Source of the DNA: Prevotellaceae bacterium
GTDB lineage: Bacteria; Bacteroidota; Bacteroidia; Bacteroidales; Bacteroidaceae
Reading direction: 5' to 3'
DNA length: 42,891 nucleotides
NCBI GenBank assembly: GCA_028723455.1
Contig: JAQYEW010000014.1
Span: 1-42,891, forward strand
Each line of letters starts with the position of its first letter. Within the stretch, counting starts at the first letter, position 1. The notes beneath the pieces are model-generated. The model worked only from the letters and a program-made list of their open reading frames with translations. It made no database searches and was not told the origin of the DNA. Shown here in pieces: positions 33,984-42,201 of the stretch. Position numbers and translations under genes: made by a program.

Positions 33984-35627
33984 ATGGCAGATTTCAAGTA
34001 TGCTCCCATGTTTCAGCTGGGAGAAGACAAAACCAAGTACCGCCTGATAAGCACGGAGGGCGTAAGCGTGGGCGAGTTTGAAGGACACAAGATGTTGAAG
34101 GTAAGTCCCGAGGCCTTGACCTTAGTGGCCCAGCAGGCTTTCCACGATGTGGAGTTCATGCTGCGCCGCGAGCACAACGAGATGGTGGCGAAGATTCTGC
34201 GCGATCCCGAAGCCACGGAGAACGACAAGTACGTTGCCTTGCAGTTCCTGCGCAACGCGGAAACGGCCGCCAAGGGAATCCTGCCTTTCTGTCAGGACAC
34301 GGGTACGGCCATCATTCACGGCGAGAAGGGTCAGCAGGTGTGGACGGGTTTCGAGGACGAGGAGGCGCTCTCGCGCGGTGTCTTCAACACTTTCACTCAG
34401 GACAACCTGCGCTACTCTCAGAACGCGCCGTTGAATATGTACGACGAGGTGAACACGAAGTGCAACCTGCCTGCGCAAATTGATATCGAGGCTACGGAAG
34501 GTATGGAGTACCGCTTCGTGATGGTGGCCAAGGGTGGCGGTTCGGCCAACAAGACGTATTTCTATCCTATGACCAAGGCTACCATCCAGAACGAAGGCAC
34601 CCTGCTGCCCTTCCTCGTCGAGGAAATGAAGCATCTGGGCACGGCGGCCTGTCCTCCTTATCATATCGCCTTCGTGATTGGCGGCACCAGCGCCGAGAAG
34701 AATCTCCTGACGGTAAAGCTGGCCAGCATCAAGTACTACGACAGCCTGCCCACCACGGGCGACGAAACGGGTCGTGCCTTCCGCGATATTGATTTGGAAC
34801 AGAAACTTCTGAAGGAAGCCTATAAGATTGGTTTGGGCGCACAGTTCGGCGGTAAGTATCTGGCGCATGACATTCGTGTCATCCGCTTGCCTCGCCACGG
34901 TGCCAGCTGCCCCATCGGCATGGGTGTCAGCTGTTCTGCAGACCGCAACATCAAAGCGAAGATCAACGAGCAGGGCATCTGGATCGAGGAGATGGATACC
35001 AACCCCACGGAACTGATTCCCGAAGAGCTGCGTCGCCCGGGCGAAGGAGGCAAGGGCATCGAGATCGATCTGGACAAGGGCATTGATGCCGTACGTGCAG
35101 AACTGTCGAAATACCCCGTGAGCACCCGCGTAAACCTGAAGGGCACCATCATCGTGGCACGCGACATCGCGCATGCCAAGCTGAAAGCCCGTCTGGATGC
35201 CGGCGAGGGTATGCCTCAGTACTTCAAGGACCATCCCGTGTTATATGCTGGCCCCGCCAAGACTCCCGAGGGCCTGCCTTGTGGTTCCATGGGTCCCACG
35301 ACGGCAGGGCGTATGGACTCTTATGTGGATGAATTCCAAGCCAACGGCGGCGGACTGGTGATGATTGCCAAGGGCAACCGCAGCCAGCAGGTTACAGACG
35401 CTTGCAAGAAGTACGGGGGCTTCTATTTGGGTACTATCGGTGGTGTGGCTGCCGTACTCAGCCAATCGAGCATCAAGAGCATCGAATGTGTGGAATATCC
35501 CGAACTGGGCATGGAAGCCGTATGGAAGATCCGTGTCGAGGATTTCCCTGCCTTCATTCTTGTTGACGACAAGGGCAATGATTTCTTCAAGCAGCTCAAG
35601 CCTTGCGAGGGGTGCAGTATTCTCTAA
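33984..35627 (+). CDS. fumA: Class I (4Fe-4S) fumarate hydratase
   Basis: A 547-residue oxygen-sensitive fumarase that interconverts fumarate and malate. In Bacteroidales it works in the reductive branch that makes succinate. Iron-sulfur cysteines C103 (LPFCQDTG), C223 (TAACPPYH) and C317 (GVSCSADRN) match the spacing of E. coli FumA (105, 224, 318). The N-terminal alpha-type and C-terminal beta-type parts are fused, as in FumA/B. The C-terminus [10 protein letters not shown] adds a CxxC not needed for catalysis. No TAnnTTTG precedes it in the 34-base gap after the methyltransferase, so it may be read with aroQ. A strong terminator follows. Confidence 0.95.
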   Translation: MADFKYAPMFQLGEDKTKYRLISTEGVSVGEFEGHKMLKVSPEALTLVAQQAFHDVEFMLRREHNEMVAKILRDPEATENDKYVALQFLRNAETAAKGILPFCQDTGTAIIHGEKGQQVWTGFEDEEALSRGVFNTFTQDNLRYSQNAPLNMYDEVNTKCNLPAQIDIEATEGMEYRFVMVAKGGGSANKTYFYPMTKATIQNEGTLLPFLVEEMKHLGTAACPPYHIAFVIGGTSAEKNLLTVKLASIKYYDSLPTTGDETGRAFRDIDLEQKLLKEAYKIGLGAQFGGKYLAHDIRVIRLPRHGASCPIGMGVSCSADRNIKAKINEQGIWIEEMDTNPTELIPEELRRPGEGGKGIEIDLDKGIDAVRAELSKYPVSTRVNLKGTIIVARDIAHAKLKARLDAGEGMPQYFKDHPVLYAGPAKTPEGLPCGSMGPTTAGRMDSYVDEFQANGGGLVMIAKGNRSQQVTDACKKYGGFYLGTIGGVAAVLSQSSIKSIECVEYPELGMEAVWKIRVEDFPAFILVDDKGNDFFKQLKPCEGCSIL

Positions 35628-35646
35628 GTGCAGGAAGCATTTTTTT

Positions 35647-35677
35647 AGGCGTGTCCGTTGGGGCACGCCTTTTTTTT
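35647..35677 (+). terminator. Intrinsic terminator of the fumarase gene
   Basis: A 10-bp stem with one G-T pair (35647-35656 with 35661-35670, loop GTTG) followed by seven further T residues. Confidence 0.9.
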
Positions 35678-35678
35678 G

Positions 35679-35686
35679 TATCTTTG
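35679..35686 (+). promoter_or_regulatory. -7 element of the alpha-galactosidase gene
   Basis: TATCTTTG begins one base after the T-run of the preceding terminator, 30 bases before the start at 35717. The expected -33 position falls inside the terminator hairpin and has no TTTG. Confidence 0.72.
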
Positions 35687-35716
35687 CGATAACCTAACCT
35701 TTATCTTATCCGGATT

Positions 35717-37294
35717 ATGAAACACAGCAATCTTTGGCTCTTAGGCTTGGCATTCAGCCTTTCGGCCCGGGCCCAGAAGTTCAACCCTCCTACGATGGGA
35801 TGGAGTTCGTGGAACACCTTTGCCCTGGACATCAGCGACGACCTTATCCGTTCTCAGGCCGATGCCATGGTGGCAACGGGCCTGAAGGACGCAGGCTATC
35901 GCTTCATCAACATCGACGACGGCTACTGGAACGGCCGGGCCGAGGACGGTCAGTTGCGTCTGAACACCGAACGGTTTCCCAACGGCATGCGTTCCTTGGT
36001 GGACTATATCCATGCCAAGGGATTGAAAGCGGGTATTTACAGCGATGCCGGCGACAACACCTGTGGCTCGGGCAACCGACAAGCCTGGGGACTGGGCGTT
36101 GGCCTGGCAGGCCATGAAACGGAGGACTGCCGCCTGTATTTCGACGAGTGGGATTTTGACTTCATCAAGGTGGACTATTGCGGCGGCATACACATGGGGC
36201 TGAATGAATGGGCACAGTATTCCAAGATACGGGATGCCATCAAGGCGTGCAAGAAACAGGATGTCGTGTTCAATGTCTGCCGCTGGGCTTATCCCGGCAC
36301 GTGGATTTCGGAGGTGAGCGATTCATGGCGCACCACGGGCGATATCTATTGCGCCTGGAAGTCCGTTCGTGATATTATCCGCGAGAACCTCTACTTGCAG
36401 GCCTATACGGGAGGAGGGCATTACAACGATCCCGACATGTTGGAAATCGGCCGTACCCTTACGCCCGACGAGGAGAACACGCACATGGCCTACTGGTGCA
36501 TCACCAGTGCGCCCTTGCTCATCGGCTGCGACATGCGCAATATCCCCCGGCATTCGCTGGAACTGATGAAGAACGCCGACCTCATCGCCATGAACCAGGA
36601 CTGCCTGGGCTTGGGTGCTCCCGTGGCGCAGCGTGAGGGCGATGTCTTTGTTTTTGCCAAGGACATGAAGCAGGTGTTCGGCAAGCAAAGGGCCGTGGTC
36701 GTTTCAAACCTGAGCGATGAACCGCGTACCATCCGGCTGGACCTTCAGGCGCTCGGCTTCGCGGACAAGGTGCTTTTCTACGATTGTCTGACGCACAGCC
36801 AGCGCGGCACTTTTACGGAATCGATGACCGTCAACGTGCCTGCCCACGGCTCTGCGGCATTCTTTGCCACGGGTCGTCGCGCGGAGCAGACGCTCTATCA
36901 GGCGGAGGAAGCGTGGTTGAAGTGCTACCAGGAACTGCGCAACGAAGAGACTGCACGCTACTCTGACGCTCCGCAGGCCGATCAGGGGGCGTACGTTAGT
37001 TTTTTGGGCAACCGTCCGGACAACTATCTGGAATGGCAGCGTGTGTACAGTGCCAAGGGCGGCACTTACGAACTCCATATCCGCTATGCTTCGGGCGAGG
37101 ACCGCGCGATGGAAGTCAGCGTGAATGGCGCACAACAAACCCTTCTCACGAACCTCTATACGGGCAGCTACACCGACCGTTGGCAGGAGGCCATTGTCAA
37201 GGTGCAGCTGAAGAAAGGCAACAATGTGGTTCGCATTGCGAATCCCGCAGCCTTTGCGCCCAATATTGATTGCATGACGCTGAAAAAACTGTAA
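35717..37294 (+). CDS. GH27 alpha-galactosidase with C-terminal carbohydrate-binding-like domain
   Basis: A 525-residue exported enzyme (signal MKHSNLWLLGLAFSLSARA). The GH27 barrel opens PPTMGWSSWNTF and continues FINIDDGYW, GIYSDAG and the nucleophile D153 in FIKVDYCGG. The likely acid/base is D209 in WRTTGDI, and NDPDMLEIG follows. It removes terminal alpha-galactose from oligosaccharides such as galactomannan or raffinose-type sugars. After the antiparallel beta domain (to about 395), residues about 400-525 look like a CBM35/CBM6-type module (YLEWQRVYSAKGGTYELHIRY). No T9SS tail is seen. It converges on a GH95 gene and shares its terminator. Confidence 0.93.
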   Translation: MKHSNLWLLGLAFSLSARAQKFNPPTMGWSSWNTFALDISDDLIRSQADAMVATGLKDAGYRFINIDDGYWNGRAEDGQLRLNTERFPNGMRSLVDYIHAKGLKAGIYSDAGDNTCGSGNRQAWGLGVGLAGHETEDCRLYFDEWDFDFIKVDYCGGIHMGLNEWAQYSKIRDAIKACKKQDVVFNVCRWAYPGTWISEVSDSWRTTGDIYCAWKSVRDIIRENLYLQAYTGGGHYNDPDMLEIGRTLTPDEENTHMAYWCITSAPLLIGCDMRNIPRHSLELMKNADLIAMNQDCLGLGAPVAQREGDVFVFAKDMKQVFGKQRAVVVSNLSDEPRTIRLDLQALGFADKVLFYDCLTHSQRGTFTESMTVNVPAHGSAAFFATGRRAEQTLYQAEEAWLKCYQELRNEETARYSDAPQADQGAYVSFLGNRPDNYLEWQRVYSAKGGTYELHIRYASGEDRAMEVSVNGAQQTLLTNLYTGSYTDRWQEAIVKVQLKKGNNVVRIANPAAFAPNIDCMTLKKL

Positions 37295-37325
37295 GCGACC
37301 GTTGTTTGATGACTCATTCACAAAG

Positions 37326-37364
37326 AAATTCGGGCTGACACGTGAATCGTGCCAGCCCGAATTT
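37326..37364. terminator. Shared terminator of the convergent GH27 and GH95 genes
   Basis: A 17-base inverted repeat with a single mismatch (37326-37342 with 37348-37364, loop TGAAT). It has A-rich and T-rich flanks, so it can work in both directions. Confidence 0.88.
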
Positions 37365-37385
37365 TGTATATGGGGAATCAGTTGG

Positions 37386-40300
37386 TTAGAAGACGGTCCT
37401 CCTCTGTACCGTACCGTCGGCCAGGGTGGCGCGGATTACTACTGCGCCGGTGCCAACGGACAGAGGGTTGTTCGCTTTGCCCTTGGCAAGAATACGGCCG
37501 CTTGCATCGTAAACCTCCACTTTTTGGATGTTCTGGCCCACAACGGTGAGGCTGTTGGCGGTGCGGGCTACCTTAAAACCCAGGGCTTGGGTTTTGGCGG
37601 TGCGGATAGCGGTGGTCTGTTGTGCCATATCCACGGTGTAGGTGGCACCGGCGGTGGTGGGCAGAAGGATGTTATCAGCGTCGATTCTTACGTACTTCAC
37701 TTCGTTGCCTGATTCATCGGTAATCTTGCGGTCGCCGATGCCCGTGTAGCGGATGGGGCAGGGCAGTCCCAGGTTGCTCTTGATGGTGGCCTGGGTCAGT
37801 TTGCCGGCCGCCCATGTTTGGTCAACCTCGAAGTTGCCGATGGCTTTCAGTCCCTTGATGCTACCTTCTTTCCAGAGAGAGGGCAGGGCGGGCAGAAGCT
37901 GCAGCGTGTCGGTATGGCTTTGCAGCAGCATCTCGGCCATACCGGCGCAAACGCCGAAGTTGCCGTCGATCTGGAAGGGCGAGTGGCTGTCGTAGAGGTT
38001 GTAGTAGACACCGCCGGCATACTGGTTCGTGCCATAGTCCGTGGAGTGTTTCAGGGCGTTCTTGATGATGATGTGGGCGTGGTCGCCGTCCAGGGCACGT
38101 GCCCACAGGTTCACCTTCCATCCCATGCTCCATCCCGTGGCCACATCACCGCGCAGCTTCAGGCTGTTTACGGCAGGCACGAAGTAGGGGCTGTTGGGGC
38201 CGATGGTCGTAAGGGGATAGAGGGCCATCAGGTGGCTCATGTGGCGGTGGCTGGGGTCGTCGCTGACATCGTAGGGGCTGTACTTCCATTCACGCAGCAG
38301 GATGTCGCCCTTGACAACGCCGTTGCGGGGGTTGGTCCAGGCGTCGTTCAGCTTGGTGTTGGCGGTGTACGTCTCGGTATGCAGGCCCTTATCTGTTTTT
38401 TCCAGGTACTCTTCAAGCTTTGCGATGTCGCTTGCCGAGAGTCCGGTAACGGCGGGCGAGAGAATGTCGTTGGCCTCCTTCACGCTCAGCAGCAGGTCAT
38501 AGATCAGCTGTTGGGCGTGGGCGGTGCCGTCCTCGCTGGGATGGGCGTTCTGTTCGGCACTGTATTCGTTGGGGGCTACGTAGCTGCCGTCGGGCTCGAA
38601 TACGTATTTCGTGCCTCCGTAGCCCGCGTTCTGCTTGCTGCTGTCATAGCCACGGTCTTTGATCATGCGTTCCATCCAGAACTGTGCCGCGCTCCACATG
38701 GCGGGGAACGCACGGCGGAGGAATTCGGTGTCGCGTGTGTAGCGGTAGTGCTGCCAAAGGTGGCTGCAATACCAGGCGTTGGCAACGAAATAGTTGTTGC
38801 CCCAGGTGCTCATGCCGCCGAAGATGTTACTCTCCGTGAACACGGTCCATCCGTTCTGCACGCCGGCGTATTGCTTGGCCACGCGTTGCCAGTTGTTGCT
38901 GGCGGCGTTCTTGATGATGTACTCCAGCAGGGGCAGGTGCATCTCGCTCAGGTTGGTAACCTCCGTGGGCCAGTAGTTCATCTGGATGTTGATATTGGTG
39001 TGGATGTCGCTGTTCCAGGGAGCGTTCTCCTTGTTGTTCCAAAGGCCTTGCAGGTTGTTGGGCGCCATTATGCCGCGGTTGCTGCTGATGGCCAGGTAGC
39101 GTCCGTATTGGAAATAGAGCTGTTCCAGGAAGCGGGCCTCGGCGGTGTTGGGGGTGGCCAGGGTGTTGTAGTATTTGATCAGATCCTCTGTCGTGCGGCT
39201 TGAGCCGGCCTTCAGGTCCAGCCGTACACGACCCAAGAGGGGGCTGTAGTCCGCCACGTGGTCATTGAGGATGCTCTCAAATCCCTTGTTGAAGGCGGCA
39301 GTACAGGTGTTCAGCACACGGCTGCGCAGCGCGGTGTTGGTCTCGCCCGAGGTGCGTGTGTCGGTGTTGGGGTCGAAGTTTGTTGCCGCACAGAGATAGA
39401 AAATGACCTCTGTGGCGTTTTCCACCACCAGTCCCTGGTCGGTCTTCGTAACGGTTCCGTCCACGGGCACCACACGCAGGCGTGCCCCATAGCTGACGGT
39501 GTTCAGGCTGCCCATGAAGGCGGCATAGGCTGCTCCGGACGTGGCCACGCTGTAGGTGAGGGCGGTGTTGTTGATGCCTGTGCCGGGTACCATGCTGACG
39601 CGCAGGTGCATCTTGTCTTTGCCCTTGGCTTGATAGCGCACGGCGATTACCTGGTCGGGGAAGGAACTCAGGTAGGTGCGGTCGTAGGTCGTTTGGCCGT
39701 CGGGGCTGGTGAAGTGGACATGTGCGGTGGCATCCTCCAGGTCGAGGCTGCGGTAGTAGTCCTTGGCGGCTTCTCCTTCCTTGTAGCCTATCACGGAGCT
39801 TAGGTCTTCGATAAAGACACTGCCGAAGTTCTTGTAGCCGCCGTGGGTGCCCAGGTCGTTGGGCGAGCCTTGCCAGAGGGTTTTCTCGTTAAACTGGATT
39901 TCGTCCTTTTTGATGCCGCCGAAGAGGCTGGCTCCCAACTGTCCGTTGCCGATGGGCAGGCTGTATTCCATCCAGGGGTTGCTGACTCCCGTGCTTGTGG
40001 CGGGCTGGTTGTACCACAGCGTGAGGGGGTGGGCGGGAGTGAAGGCCGTTGTTCCCTGGGTGGCGAACTCGGGCAGTTCGGGATTCTCGGGGTCAACGAT
40101 GGTAAACTGGTTGTTCGTGTCGCCGCTGTTCCATAGGCCTAAGGTGGTGCCTGCGCCGGTGCCTCCGAACTGGTTCATGTAGGACTGGCTGGCCGTGGTT
40201 CCTTTCCATCGCATTTCCAGCGAGCTGCTGTTCTGCTTCAGCGTCCATCCGCTGGCGTCGCTGCTGGCGTTGGCCTGCAGGCGTGTGCCGTTGTAGGTGG

Positions 40301-40565
40301 CGTACTGCCCCGCTTTGTTCACGAGTTGGAAACCCGTGGCCGATCCTACGAATTTCCACAACTGCCGGTCCGTGTGGCTGGACAGAGATCCGTTTTCTGT
40401 GGTCAGGTTGCTGCCATTGTTGCCGGCGGTCAGCAGCAGACGGCTGTTGGTAAACTGTAGCAGATAGTACACCTCTTGGTTGTACTGCGGCGTGGTCAGT
40501 GCCGGTGCCAACTGGGGCAATAGGAGAGCCACCAGGAAGGCAAGCGTAGATTTGAGGTTTGACAT
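37386..40565 (-). CDS. GH95 alpha-L-fucosidase/alpha-L-galactosidase, with N-terminal domain and T9SS-like tail
   Basis: A 1059-residue secreted protein (signal MSNLKSTLAFLVALLLPQLAPA). Residues about 25-160 form a ricin-like beta domain. GH95 proper starts near 180 (LWYNQPA...NPWMEYSLPIGNGQLGA). It continues through NLQGLWNNKENAPWNSDIH and NINIQMNYW, with catalytic-site asparagines N524 and N526, to QIDGNFG with D867. The acid glutamate probably lies in the 667-677 stretch. GH95 enzymes invert and release alpha-1,2-fucose, or L-galactose from pectic side chains. The C-terminus (VEVYDASGRILAKG then VVIRATLADGTVQ) looks like a T9SS type A sorting domain. The start lies 10 bases after the mlaF stop and has no clear promoter of its own, so it may be the third gene of that operon. 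Confidence 0.9.
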   Translation of the reverse strand: MSNLKSTLAFLVALLLPQLAPALTTPQYNQEVYYLLQFTNSRLLLTAGNNGSNLTTENGSLSSHTDRQLWKFVGSATGFQLVNKAGQYATYNGTRLQANASSDASGWTLKQNSSSLEMRWKGTTASQSYMNQFGGTGAGTTLGLWNSGDTNNQFTIVDPENPELPEFATQGTTAFTPAHPLTLWYNQPATSTGVSNPWMEYSLPIGNGQLGASLFGGIKKDEIQFNEKTLWQGSPNDLGTHGGYKNFGSVFIEDLSSVIGYKEGEAAKDYYRSLDLEDATAHVHFTSPDGQTTYDRTYLSSFPDQVIAVRYQAKGKDKMHLRVSMVPGTGINNTALTYSVATSGAAYAAFMGSLNTVSYGARLRVVPVDGTVTKTDQGLVVENATEVIFYLCAATNFDPNTDTRTSGETNTALRSRVLNTCTAAFNKGFESILNDHVADYSPLLGRVRLDLKAGSSRTTEDLIKYYNTLATPNTAEARFLEQLYFQYGRYLAISSNRGIMAPNNLQGLWNNKENAPWNSDIHTNINIQMNYWPTEVTNLSEMHLPLLEYIIKNAASNNWQRVAKQYAGVQNGWTVFTESNIFGGMSTWGNNYFVANAWYCSHLWQHYRYTRDTEFLRRAFPAMWSAAQFWMERMIKDRGYDSSKQNAGYGGTKYVFEPDGSYVAPNEYSAEQNAHPSEDGTAHAQQLIYDLLLSVKEANDILSPAVTGLSASDIAKLEEYLEKTDKGLHTETYTANTKLNDAWTNPRNGVVKGDILLREWKYSPYDVSDDPSHRHMSHLMALYPLTTIGPNSPYFVPAVNSLKLRGDVATGWSMGWKVNLWARALDGDHAHIIIKNALKHSTDYGTNQYAGGVYYNLYDSHSPFQIDGNFGVCAGMAEMLLQSHTDTLQLLPALPSLWKEGSIKGLKAIGNFEVDQTWAAGKLTQATIKSNLGLPCPIRYTGIGDRKITDESGNEVKYVRIDADNILLPTTAGATYTVDMAQQTTAIRTAKTQALGFKVARTANSLTVVGQNIQKVEVYDASGRILAKGKANNPLSVGTGAVVIRATLADGTVQRRTVF

Positions 40566-40575
40566 AAGTAAAGGG

Positions 40576-41370
40576 TTAGATGGTTGTTTTTTGTTTTATT
40601 GCTTCGTTCTCCTCTTGGTCGTGAGCATCCTTGATTTTGCGGAACAGGTCGCTGGCGAAGATAAAGCTGTTCAGTCGCTCGTTGGTGCTGGACATGATGT
40701 CGGCACTGGCGCCCTGCCATTCCTTGTAGCCTTTGTGGATAAAGATGATGTTCTCGCCGATGCCCATGACGGAGTTCATGTCGTGGGTGTTGATGATGGT
40801 GGTCATGCCGTATTCGTGGGTGATGCTGGAGATCAGTTCGTCGATGACCAGGCTGGTCTTGGGATCCAGTCCCGAGTTGGGTTCGTCGCAGAACAGATAT
40901 TTGGGGTTCAGGGCGATGGCGCGGGCGATGGCCACACGCTTCTGCATGCCGCCGGACAGTTCGCCGGGCATTTTCATCTCAGCGCCCTTCAGGTTTACGC
41001 GGTCCAGACATTCTTTGGCACGGCTGATGCGGTCGGCCTCGTTCATGTCCGAGAACATGTCCAGGGGGAACATCACGTTCTCCAGCACGCTGATGCTGTC
41101 GAAGAGGGCGGCGCTTTGGAAAATCATGCCCATTTCGCGGCGCACCATGACGCGGTCGTGCTTCGTCATGCCTACGAAGTCGCGTCCGTCATAGAGGATT
41201 TGTCCGCTGGTGGGCGTCAGCAGGCCCACGATGTTCTTCATCAATACCGTCTTGCCCGATCCGCTCTGTCCGATGATCAGGTTCGTCTTCCCTTTCTCGA
41301 ATACCGCGCTGATGCCCCTCAGAACCTCTTTGTCATCAAAGCGTTTGTGGATGTCTCTTAATTCAATCAT
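40576..41370 (-). CDS. mlaF: Mla-type ABC transporter ATP-binding protein
   Basis: A 264-residue ATPase of the lipid-trafficking MlaF family, which powers phospholipid or other lipid transfer across the envelope. Walker A GQSGSGKT is at 34-41, the signature ELSGGMQKR near 140, Walker B YLFCDEPNSGLDP near 164, and the H-loop NTHDM near 198. The MlaF-typical QSAALFDSISVLENV stretch is present. A longer frame opens at 41556; the ATG at 41370 overlaps the mlaE stop codon by 4 bases, the usual arrangement. The usual next gene, an MCE (MlaD-like) substrate-binding protein, is not here; a GH95 gene follows instead. Confidence 0.92.
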   Translation of the reverse strand: MIELRDIHKRFDDKEVLRGISAVFEKGKTNLIIGQSGSGKTVLMKNIVGLLTPTSGQILYDGRDFVGMTKHDRVMVRREMGMIFQSAALFDSISVLENVMFPLDMFSDMNEADRISRAKECLDRVNLKGAEMKMPGELSGGMQKRVAIARAIALNPKYLFCDEPNSGLDPKTSLVIDELISSITHEYGMTTIINTHDMNSVMGIGENIIFIHKGYKEWQGASADIMSSTNERLNSFIFASDLFRKIKDAHDQEENEAIKQKTTI

Positions 41371-42110
41371 GACAGTAATGGGGTTAAGAAGATGTCGGCA
41401 AAGAGGATGAGCATGCTGCTGCTCACGACGGCGTTCGTGGATGCCTTGCCCACGTCGAACGAACCGCCCTCCACGTAATAGCCGTAGAAACTGGATACGC
41501 TGGCGATGATGAAGGCAAAGCAGATGCTCTTGATGATGCTGGCAAAGACAAACCACTGGCGGAAATCATGCAGAAAGCCCACGGTGAGGTCCTCGGTGCT
41601 GATAACGCCCGTAAGCGAGGTGGCATAAGCCCCTGCAAAGCCCGCGCTGATGCTGAAGACCACCAGAAAGGGCATCATGAGCATCAGGCCCAGCACTTTG
41701 GGCAGGATGATGTACGAGGCGGAGTTGACGCCCATCGTCTCCAGGGCGTCTATTTGCTGCGTAACGCGCATGGTGCCTATCTCCGAGGCGATGTTCGAGC
41801 CTACCTTTCCAGCCAGAATCAGGCACATGATGCTGGAACTGAACTCCAGCAGCAGGATTTCGCGTGCCGTGTAGCCCGTGGTGAAGGTGGGCATCCAGGG
41901 GCTGGCGATGTTCAGCTTGATCTGGATGCAGATGACGGCCCCGATGAAGAAACTGATAAGCAGCACGATACCGATGGAGTCGACGCCTAATTGGGTCATC
42001 TCCTTGATCAGTTGGCGCCAATACATGCGTATGCGTTCGGGCACGGAGAAAGTCTTCCCCATCAGGTCCAAGTAGCGGCCAAAATCTGCAATGCGGTTAA
42101 TTATGAACAT
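41367..42110 (-). CDS. mlaE: Mla-type ABC transporter permease
   Basis: A 247-residue MlaE-family permease with about five membrane helices. Conserved parts are the amphipathic N-terminal helix, GVDSIGIVLLISFFIGAVI, LEFSSSIMCLILAGKVGSNIASEIGTM, the EQ-loop-like RVTQQIDALETMGVN, and a C-terminal segment YVEGGSFDVGKASTNAVV. It works with MlaF to move lipids between the membranes. The start at 42110 was chosen over 42230 because the -7 element (42133-42140) and the divergent lptB start lie in that extension. The stop overlaps mlaF by 4 bases. Confidence 0.92.
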   Translation of the reverse strand: MFIINRIADFGRYLDLMGKTFSVPERIRMYWRQLIKEMTQLGVDSIGIVLLISFFIGAVICIQIKLNIASPWMPTFTTGYTAREILLLEFSSSIMCLILAGKVGSNIASEIGTMRVTQQIDALETMGVNSASYIILPKVLGLMLMMPFLVVFSISAGFAGAYATSLTGVISTEDLTVGFLHDFRQWFVFASIIKSICFAFIIASVSSFYGYYVEGGSFDVGKASTNAVVSSSMLILFADIFLTPLLS

Positions 42111-42132
42111 GTGATATGAATGTCTTAACACG

Positions 42133-42140
42133 CAAAGATA
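42133..42140 (-). promoter_or_regulatory. -7 element of the mlaE operon
   Basis: TATCTTTG on the minus strand, 22 bases before the mlaE start. No clear -33 element. Confidence 0.75.
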
Positions 42141-42185
42141 CAAAATAGTTGCGATTTGAGGTGTATTCGTATGGAGATTTTTCAT

Positions 42186-42193
42186 TATCTTCG
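42186..42193 (+). promoter_or_regulatory. Variant -7 element of lptB
   Basis: TATCTTCG differs from the TAnnTTTG consensus at one base and lies 8 bases before the lptB start, giving a very short leader. Confidence 0.5.
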
Positions 42194-42201
42194 CACCTGT
42201 T

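Noticed and set aside
37818..39203. 461-codon plus-strand frame inside the GH95 gene.
   Set aside because: It is a Val/Gly/His-rich shadow of the GH95 coding strand, which has catalytic motifs in place.
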